From Candidatus Pollutiaquabacter sp. (GTDB lineage Bacteria > Bacteroidota > Bacteroidia > AKYH767-A > 2013-40CM-41-45), in the NCBI GenBank assembly GCA_903854075.1, contig CAINVI010000185.1:1-11581 (forward strand): 11,581 nucleotides of DNA. Reading direction: 5' to 3'. Positions 5,807 through 11,581 of the stretch are shown in pieces. The position numbers and the translations under genes are program-made. The notes beneath the pieces were generated by a model. It searched no databases. It had not been told where the DNA came from and saw only the letters and a list, made by a program, of their open reading frames with translations. Each line of letters opens with the position of its first letter. Position 1 is the stretch's first letter.

Positions 5807-8800
5807 ATGAAAGTGCCTTTTTGGGCCAGAAACAATCATTTTACCGTTTTTTCAGCGGTACTGGCTTTGCTTTGTGTTTCGGTGGCATCGGGGCAATCCA
5901 CTAGAAATCCAATTCTTTTCAATTATCCGGACTATCACGAACCCGCAGCGCTCTCTGCCATACCGGAGGGCGCCCGACGTACCATCGAAGAGCAAAATCG
6001 ATTGCTCAAAGAACAAGGTCGTAGCATCAATATGCATTCCACGTTTCGTGCCATGCAGTCAGGAGCGTCTTCGGTTTGCGGCACGTGTCAAGATATGGGT
6101 GCAGAGAATGGCTGGAGTGTGTGGCAAGCAGAGGCAGGAGCTAACGTTGAAACGCAGGGTTTGAGTATTGCAGTGCAGCCTGCACCTACAGCTGTTCGAT
6201 TCAACATTACCTCCGGACCCGGAATCGATCGGTTGACGCCCGGCGTGAATCCCGGTGATCCTCCAATTACTCTTGTCGCTCCTCCTGGCTTTGGCAGTAG
6301 TTCAATTCAGTTGGGTCAAATCGAAGCAGATGGAATAGTCGGTGGCTGTAATCCAACAGCCCAACAGTTTCGAGCCGGTTGTGCGGAACGTCTAACGTAT
6401 TGCTTTACCGTAGGCCTGCTCGATACGAATTTCATTTACGCCTATGCGTTTGTCATGGAGAATCCGGGCGATAGCACTCACTCATTGCTAGATATGCCTT
6501 ATGTGGAATTCATGATGCTGGATGTCAATGGTGATACGATTGACTGTGCTATGCAGCGGTACATCGCTAGCGATTCTTTTCCCGGACAATACAGGTGCAA
6601 CGACCGTCGTTTGGGACCTGTAAATGGTGGAGGTGGAGGAGGACAAGCCTTTCGGGATACCGCGGTGTATAAACCATGGACGGTGGAAGGTGTCAACTTA
6701 TCTAACTATATCGGACAAACCTTAACGGTGGTAATTACCAATGCAGATTGTCAGCTAGGCGGCCACTTTGCGCATTCGTACTGGGACTTTGCCTGCGGCT
6801 CTACAGCAGCAGTGGTGAAACCAAGTTGCTACACGAATGCACCGGATACGCTGGTAGCGCCGGCACCGCCGGATCCGTCCACGGTGTATACGTATGAATG
6901 GTACAAGAATAATGATACTACGTTGCTCGGCACAACACCGGTAATAACGACGTATACGCAGAATGGTGATACGTTCACCGTGAAAGTCATCTCTCCTACG
7001 GGCTGTAATTGGTTTGCTCGCTATGTGCCTCAGCATTTTACAGTGAGCGCTGATTTTTCCTTCACTACAAGTTGTGGATTTGCCAGTTTCTCGGAAGCTG
7101 CATTCTCTCCGTCAGCAGAAGATCCTATAAATTATTGGTCGTGGGATTTCGGTCCCGCAATTCCTGCCACTTCCGCTGAAGCCGATCCGGACTCGATTTA
7201 TTTCCCGCCGGGCAATCATATCGTAACACTGATTGCCGGAACCTATTCTCCCGGATGCCGCGATACCATGCAGTATGTGGTTAATGTACCGCAAATTCCG
7301 GTGGCAGATTTTTCCGCGCAGGATGTTTGTTTGGGTGCGCCGGTAACTTTCTCCAACACTTCTTCAGTGGCTGCCGGCGACAGTATTACTACATTTTCCT
7401 GGAGTTTCCAGAGTGGAACTCCCGCTACGTCCAACGCGCTGAATCCCGTTGTCGCGTATGCTGCGCCGGGAACTACAACGGCTTCACTTATTGTCACTAC
7501 CAACAAAGGTTGTAAAGATACACTGTCACAACAAGTGACCGTTTTTGCCCAGCCAGTTGCTGCGTTCACTGTAGCCGATGTTTGTCTGGGCGATACGCTT
7601 CGGTTTGTAAATCAGTCGTCCATTAATTCGTTGGTGGACACACTTGCGTTTTCCTGGACGATCACCGGTGCAACCCCACCTACCAACCAATCGCTCAATC
7701 CGCAAGTAATTATCGCCTCGCCGGATACACTTCCGGTATCGTTGATCGTAATTTCATCCTCCGGTTGTACCGACACGCTGAATCAGGAAGTGGTTGTTCA
7801 TCCATTGCCTGCGGCAGCTTTCTCGGCGCCACTGGTTTGCGCCGGTTCACCGGTGGCAGTCATCAATAATTCATCAGTTACTTCCGGCGATTCTATCGTC
7901 TCTTACTCCTGGCAGTTTCCCGGTGGACAACCATCGGTTTCTTCTGTAATCGAGCCAACGGTGAATTATAATGTTCCGGATACGTTTGCTATCAACCTGG
8001 TGGTTGTCAACGAAGGTGGTTGTCGCGATACTGTTGTTAATACCGCAATTGTTTCTGCGAATCCTGTCGCTGACTTTACCGCCGCTTCTATTTGTTTCGG
8101 TGATTCGTTGGTGCTTGACAATACCTCTACGATATTTCCTGCCGGAGATTCCATCCGCTATTCCTGGACGTTTTCCTTCGGATCGCCATCTTCCAGTATA
8201 GCAACAGCACCTGTGATTCAATTCCCAGCCTTCGGAACGTCTACCATCTCCTTGATAGCGTATGCGGTGGCAGGATGTGCTGATACGCTGGAAACAACCA
8301 TTTCTATTCATCCGTTACCGGTGGCTGATTTTTCCGCTCCGCAAGTATGTTACGGAACACCGGTTGAATTTACTAACCTTTCAGCTGTCGTGTCCGGTGA
8401 TTCTATGTCGACGTATTCATGGGCTATAGAAAACGGCACTCCTGCTTTTTCGCAGCAAAGCAATCCGGTAGCAACATTCAATTCCTTGGATACGTCAGCT
8501 GTGCAATTGGTGGTGACTACAGTCAATGGTTGTCGTGATACAGTGGAAAAAACGGTTGTCACTAATCCGGATCCGTTTGCTGCATTCACAGCAGGTTCAA
8601 TTTGTCTGAATGAAGCGCTGGCGTTGATCAATTCATCAGTATCTAATCCGGCCGGAGAACCACTGACGTATCTCTGGTCGGTACAAGGCGGAACACCTTC
8701 ATCCAGTACGGATGCTGAACCGCTGGTAGAATTTGCTGTTCCGGACTCTTCGGTGATATCGCTGGTAGTAACGGCACTCGGCGGTTGCGCCGACACAATG

Positions 8801-9937
8801 ACTAAATCGATTTCCGTTCATCCGTTGCCTTCGCCAGCTTTTGATTCGCCGACCGTTTGCTTGGGCGACAGTACGGAATTTGTAAATAACACATCGCTGT
8901 TTCCGGGTGATGCTATTGCCAATTATTCGTGGCAATTTTCAGGCGCATTGCCTTCATTAGCTAATGTTGCCGAACCGGTAGTGTTATTCACAGCGCCTGG
9001 TACTTCCGATGTACAGCTTATTGCAACAACGGTCAATGGTTGCAGTGATACGCTTACGTCCCCGGTCACAGTTTATCGTCCGCCTGTAGCGGTGATCAGT
9101 CCGGGAAATTCCGGCTGCGCTCCGGTTTGTCATCCTTTTGCCGATTTATCGCAGTCTGCCGATGGCAACCTCGTACAATGGGAGTGGCAATTCCCGGGTG
9201 GAACACCTTCAAGTGCTTCCGGCCAGAATCCTCCTTCGGTTTGCTACGACGAGCCGGGAGTTTATGATGTTTCACTGGAAGTGGTTTCTGCTACTGGATG
9301 TCGTGCAGCTATTGCTGCGGATAGTATAATTCGGGTGTATGAGAATCCTGTTGCGGATTTTACGGTGACGACGGAAGATGTCACCTATAACAATCCTGTG
9401 TTTTGGTTCAATGATCAGTCTACCGAAAATGTGGTTCGTTGGGAGTGGAACTTTGGCGATGGTTCGCCGGCTGAGATTTCCGGACCTGCTACAAGTCATA
9501 ATTATGCCTCGTCGATGACGGGCAATAATTTTTACAATTACGATGCTTCGCTCATTGTCACGACGCGTTATGGTTGTGTGGATACGATTTCCCGGCCGCT
9601 TGATGTCACGCCCAATTTTACCTTCTACATGCCAAGCGCGTTTACACCGAACGGCGATTTTCGCAATAATACTTTTTACGGTAAAGGACTTGGAATTACG
9701 GAGTATGAATTGTGGATCTTCGACCGCTGGGGCTTGCAGTTGTATTATTGTAAAGAAGAGGGATCGAATGTACCGTTCGACGTAAAGGGTCAGGAAGGTT
9801 TGTCTGCGCTGTGCAAATGGGATGGACTACTCTTTGGACGACCCGTGCAGCAAGATGTTTATGTGTGGAAAGTCAGGCTGACCGATGTTTTCGGAAAGAA
9901 ACATTCCTACCTCGGGCGAGTAACCGTCTACTATTGA
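5807..9937 (+). CDS. giant PKD-repeat surface protein with T9SS type B (gliding motility-associated) C-terminal domain
   Basis: The ATG at 5807 is preferred over the in-frame TTG at 5780, because it places a normal signal peptide (residues 1-30, ending VASGQ) at the N terminus. The product has 1376 residues. Residues about 88-332 form a beta-rich module seen in many Bacteroidota PKD proteins (YCFTV, YKPWT, LSNYIGQ, DCQLGGHFAHSYWDFACG), with an unusual six-glycine run at about 274-279. Residues about 335-414 form an Ig-like stretch. Eight PKD-like units of exactly 85 residues follow (415-1094), then two divergent PKD domains (1095-1182, and 1183 to about 1269, the latter with a classic WEWNFGDGSP). 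The C terminus (about 1270-1376) is a CHU_C-type domain, with AFTPNGD, IFDRWGLQLY, KWDG and a final GRVTVYY. That domain directs T9SS export and usually surface attachment. Such proteins act as adhesins or surface filaments; no enzymatic motif was seen. It stands alone after a 144-base gap and converges on the minus-strand gene with only four bases between stops. Confidence 0.9.
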   Translation: MKVPFWARNNHFTVFSAVLALLCVSVASGQSTRNPILFNYPDYHEPAALSAIPEGARRTIEEQNRLLKEQGRSINMHSTFRAMQSGASSVCGTCQDMGAENGWSVWQAEAGANVETQGLSIAVQPAPTAVRFNITSGPGIDRLTPGVNPGDPPITLVAPPGFGSSSIQLGQIEADGIVGGCNPTAQQFRAGCAERLTYCFTVGLLDTNFIYAYAFVMENPGDSTHSLLDMPYVEFMMLDVNGDTIDCAMQRYIASDSFPGQYRCNDRRLGPVNGGGGGGQAFRDTAVYKPWTVEGVNLSNYIGQTLTVVITNADCQLGGHFAHSYWDFACGSTAAVVKPSCYTNAPDTLVAPAPPDPSTVYTYEWYKNNDTTLLGTTPVITTYTQNGDTFTVKVISPTGCNWFARYVPQHFTVSADFSFTTSCGFASFSEAAFSPSAEDPINYWSWDFGPAIPATSAEADPDSIYFPPGNHIVTLIAGTYSPGCRDTMQYVVNVPQIPVADFSAQDVCLGAPVTFSNTSSVAAGDSITTFSWSFQSGTPATSNALNPVVAYAAPGTTTASLIVTTNKGCKDTLSQQVTVFAQPVAAFTVADVCLGDTLRFVNQSSINSLVDTLAFSWTITGATPPTNQSLNPQVIIASPDTLPVSLIVISSSGCTDTLNQEVVVHPLPAAAFSAPLVCAGSPVAVINNSSVTSGDSIVSYSWQFPGGQPSVSSVIEPTVNYNVPDTFAINLVVVNEGGCRDTVVNTAIVSANPVADFTAASICFGDSLVLDNTSTIFPAGDSIRYSWTFSFGSPSSSIATAPVIQFPAFGTSTISLIAYAVAGCADTLETTISIHPLPVADFSAPQVCYGTPVEFTNLSAVVSGDSMSTYSWAIENGTPAFSQQSNPVATFNSLDTSAVQLVVTTVNGCRDTVEKTVVTNPDPFAAFTAGSICLNEALALINSSVSNPAGEPLTYLWSVQGGTPSSSTDAEPLVEFAVPDSSVISLVVTALGGCADTMTKSISVHPLPSPAFDSPTVCLGDSTEFVNNTSLFPGDAIANYSWQFSGALPSLANVAEPVVLFTAPGTSDVQLIATTVNGCSDTLTSPVTVYRPPVAVISPGNSGCAPVCHPFADLSQSADGNLVQWEWQFPGGTPSSASGQNPPSVCYDEPGVYDVSLEVVSATGCRAAIAADSIIRVYENPVADFTVTTEDVTYNNPVFWFNDQSTENVVRWEWNFGDGSPAEISGPATSHNYASSMTGNNFYNYDASLIVTTRYGCVDTISRPLDVTPNFTFYMPSAFTPNGDFRNNTFYGKGLGITEYELWIFDRWGLQLYYCKEEGSNVPFDVKGQEGLSALCKWDGLLFGRPVQQDVYVWKVRLTDVFGKKHSYLGRVTVYY
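7049..9088 (+). repeat. eight tandem PKD-encoding repeats of exactly 255 bp
   Basis: Units start at 7049, 7304, 7559, 7814, 8069, 8324, 8579 and 8834, each exactly 255 bases (85 codons), and the array ends at 9088. Every unit has Cys at position 9 and Cys at position 70, usually in a GC(R/K/A/T/S)DT context. Units two to eight share the W of an (F/Y)SW or YLW motif at position 33; the first unit is more divergent, with its WSWDF one residue early. The nucleotide sequences have diverged widely, so this is an old protein-level repeat, not a recent duplication. Units three, five and seven end with HPLP at positions 81-84 and the others do not. Confidence 0.93.
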
Positions 9938-9941
9938 TCTT

Positions 9942-10562
9942 TTAACGATCCATGATCCGGAAATAAACGCCGGCTCTAAATCCAAATTGAGTCACGTACG
10001 TTGGTTTGTTGACTAAGTATGCTTCATCACCTTCTCCTTCAAACGAAGAAGAGCTGTTCATGGTAGCCAATAAATTGGTGGAGAGGCGTAAGCCGACGCG
10101 ATCCGTAAATCGGTATTTAAAACCAAGTCCCAGATCGAGGGCGAAACGGTTTTCACTGTTGTTTTTGTCGCCTTCGGGATTCAGGTGTACCCAACCCATA
10201 CCAACTGCCAGAAAAGGAACAGCGTCGGCGCCATTGTCAAAATTATATACGCCGTTCACCATGATCCAATTCGTAGTGAGTACGAAATCGGAATCATTTT
10301 CCGTTTCACGATTAACGACAATACTGGAGTTTCGATGACTGTATTGGAGTTCAATATCGATAAGCTCGCTGGCGCCGTAAGAAACAATGCCGCCGAAGTA
10401 GGCGCCACCTGCCATTGTTACGTTACCATTTACCACCGGAAATTTCTCATCAAAAAAGTAACCGCCAATCGGAGCGATATCGAGGTGTTGTGAGACCGCG
10501 GTCTGGCTTAAGGTAAATAATACCATAATCAGGTTGACGTATAAAAGAAGGTGCTTCTTCAT
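9942..10562 (-). CDS. small outer-membrane beta-barrel protein (OmpX/OMP_b-brl type)
   Basis: This 206-residue protein has a signal peptide at about 1-25 (ends TAVSQ). The mature part of about 181 residues is made of alternating polar and hydrophobic strands with aromatic residues at the ends: IAPIGGYFF, GGIVSYGA, IDIELQYSHR, TTNWIMVNGVYNF, AVPFLAVGMGWV, FALDLGLGFKYRF, VGLRLSTNLLA and FGFRAGVYFRI. Size and layout fit an eight-strand barrel of the outer-membrane protein beta-barrel family; such proteins are mostly structural or of unknown role. Acidic loops (EGDKNNSEN, EGEGDEAY) probably face outside. It has no T9SS tail, as expected for a barrel inserted by the Bam machinery. It lies 76 bases downstream of the other minus-strand gene and may share its transcript. 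No Shine-Dalgarno sequence is seen. Confidence 0.8.
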   Translation of the reverse strand: MKKHLLLYVNLIMVLFTLSQTAVSQHLDIAPIGGYFFDEKFPVVNGNVTMAGGAYFGGIVSYGASELIDIELQYSHRNSSIVVNRETENDSDFVLTTNWIMVNGVYNFDNGADAVPFLAVGMGWVHLNPEGDKNNSENRFALDLGLGFKYRFTDRVGLRLSTNLLATMNSSSSFEGEGDEAYLVNKPTYVTQFGFRAGVYFRIMDR

Positions 10563-10638
10563 AGTGATAACGGGAATTATTAGGCGGACTAATGTAATGG
10601 AATAATCTGAAATGTCACATTCGTATCTTATCCTAAAA

Positions 10639-11544
10639 TCAGCGTGTTATCAATAGCTTGTAGTATTGGGTTGCGGATTCATCCGATATCATTAGATTGT
10701 AAATTCCTTCAGAAAGGGAGGGGAGTTGATAAGTTATTTCGGACTGTCCATTGACCGACCAGTCTTGAAAAACTAATTTTCCGGAGAGGTCATACAGCGA
10801 AATACTATAGCCGGTAGCTGTGATCGTCGGAAACCTTATGGTCACCGTATTGTCCGTTGGATTGGGGGAGATGATCCCCCGGGTGCTTGTACTTGTTTCT
10901 GCGATGTCAACATGAGTATTCTTGTTGCATCCATATTGATCAATGGTTAGCGTAAAAACGGAATAATAATTGGTTCCTCCGGTAGCTTCAACAGCTATCC
11001 ACGCATACAGTGTGTCAAAAGCAAGCTCCATACGAACGCCTATAAAGCGTTGTCCGATATTGTTCCAGGGATAAAGTGTCGGTCTGGTATAGGATCCTCC
11101 GCCGTATGCGTTAGACATCAGAATGCCATATCCGTCATACAACAAGTTTTCGTGAATGGTATCGCCCGCTGAAAAGGGCAACGCTACATTCATCACCACA
11201 GGTTGCGGGCAACAAATGTACCCCGTGTCTTTTCGAATCGCGATCTTGACGTTGCTATGGAGTCCCGCCACGTAGCAGGCGCCTTCTCCGCCTCCGAGTC
11301 CACCATTACCAAAAGTTGCAAATTTCACATCGTAGTTGCCGTCATGGTCAAGGTCAAAGGAGTCGGTTTCCGACGGGTAGGGACTGAGGTGAACCGTGAG
11401 GCATTGCAAAGCTGAATCCGGCAACAAGTTCGCTAATGTGTCTTTCGAACTAATAGATCCACAAACAATGTAATCCGTTTGTGCATCAATATGAAAAACG
11501 ACTGATAGTATGGCGTATAGCGTAAATATCAGTCGTTTTATCAT
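10639..11544 (-). CDS. unidentified secreted protein with T9SS type A sorting domain
   Basis: This 301-residue protein has a signal peptide at 1-21 (ends HIDA) and a T9SS type A tail at about 224-301 (IISPNP start, ISLYDLSGKLV, EGIYNLMI, ending YKLLITR). The central 200 residues match no family I recognise. They contain an acidic loop DLDHDGNYD (64-72), spaced like calcium-binding loops of EF-hand, dockerin or thrombospondin type 3 repeats, then a glycine-rich stretch and five cysteines, including a CC pair (28, 48, 90, 111, 112), with a sixth at 206. The overall look is a secreted beta-rich protein, possibly a surface or extracellular binding protein. The ATG at 11544 gives the best signal peptide. 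Only 37 bases upstream are in the window, so its promoter cannot be judged. Confidence 0.75.
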   Translation of the reverse strand: MIKRLIFTLYAILSVVFHIDAQTDYIVCGSISSKDTLANLLPDSALQCLTVHLSPYPSETDSFDLDHDGNYDVKFATFGNGGLGGGEGACYVAGLHSNVKIAIRKDTGYICCPQPVVMNVALPFSAGDTIHENLLYDGYGILMSNAYGGGSYTRPTLYPWNNIGQRFIGVRMELAFDTLYAWIAVEATGGTNYYSVFTLTIDQYGCNKNTHVDIAETSTSTRGIISPNPTDNTVTIRFPTITATGYSISLYDLSGKLVFQDWSVNGQSEITYQLPSLSEGIYNLMISDESATQYYKLLITR

Positions 11545-11581
11545 AGTGCTTAAAATTGATTAATGTCCTGCAGCCATCTGC

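Noticed and set aside
7874..8796. Minus-strand open frames inside the PKD array
   Set aside because: They repeat with the array period and only mirror the codon pattern of the plus-strand repeats.
7049..9088. Array considered as a CRISPR or recent DNA tandem repeat
   Set aside because: The units are 255 bases, diverged at the DNA level and conserved as protein in one frame, so they are coding domain repeats.
10563..10638. ATTAG/CTAAT inverted repeat between the two minus-strand genes
   Set aside because: A five-base AT-rich stem without a following T-run is too weak for a terminator or regulatory RNA.

Overview
The window looks like chromosomal DNA of a member of the Bacteroidota, probably a free-living flavobacterial, saprospiral or chitinophagal type. 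The evidence is a SusC/SusD-type outer-membrane pair and three secreted proteins with type IX secretion (T9SS) sorting tails: two type A tails and one type B gliding-motility-associated tail. Most start codons also lack a Shine-Dalgarno sequence. Nearly every gene product is predicted to be exported; no tRNA, rRNA, CRISPR array, transposase or integrase was seen.

Layout, left to right. Positions 1 to about 245 do not match what follows: the last 24 codons of an unidentified gene overlap, by ATGA, the start of an AT-rich small membrane protein. That protein runs without a stop straight into the C-terminal end of a SusC-type receptor (to 541), so there is a break or chimeric join somewhere in 170-245. 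A SusD-like lipoprotein (557-2182) follows directly. Next is an 831-residue secreted protein (2270-4765) with a LamG domain, Ig-like domains, a PNGase F-like amidase domain and a type A tail. A strong terminator (4778-4829) separates it from a secreted DNase I-like endonuclease/exonuclease/phosphatase (4841-5662). A very large adhesin-like protein (5807-9937) comes next, with a jelly-roll-like N-terminal region, a run of PKD-like repeats and a type B tail. On the minus strand, converging on it, are a small outer-membrane beta-barrel protein (9942-10562) and an unidentified secreted protein with a type A tail (10639-11544).

How the genes may work together (inference): the SusCD pair, the PNGase F-like protein and the secreted nuclease fit a surface system that trims N-glycans from glycoproteins, degrades extracellular nucleic acid or phosphoesters, and imports products. 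The large PKD protein is probably a surface filament or adhesin and need not belong to the same pathway.

The two most notable points are the PNGase F-like domain, which keeps two of the three known catalytic acids but appears to lack the third, and the PKD array. The array holds eight consecutive units of exactly 85 codons with Cys at positions 9 and 70 of every unit, and the last seven units alternate between two subtypes. I found no convincing wholly new multi-gene system.
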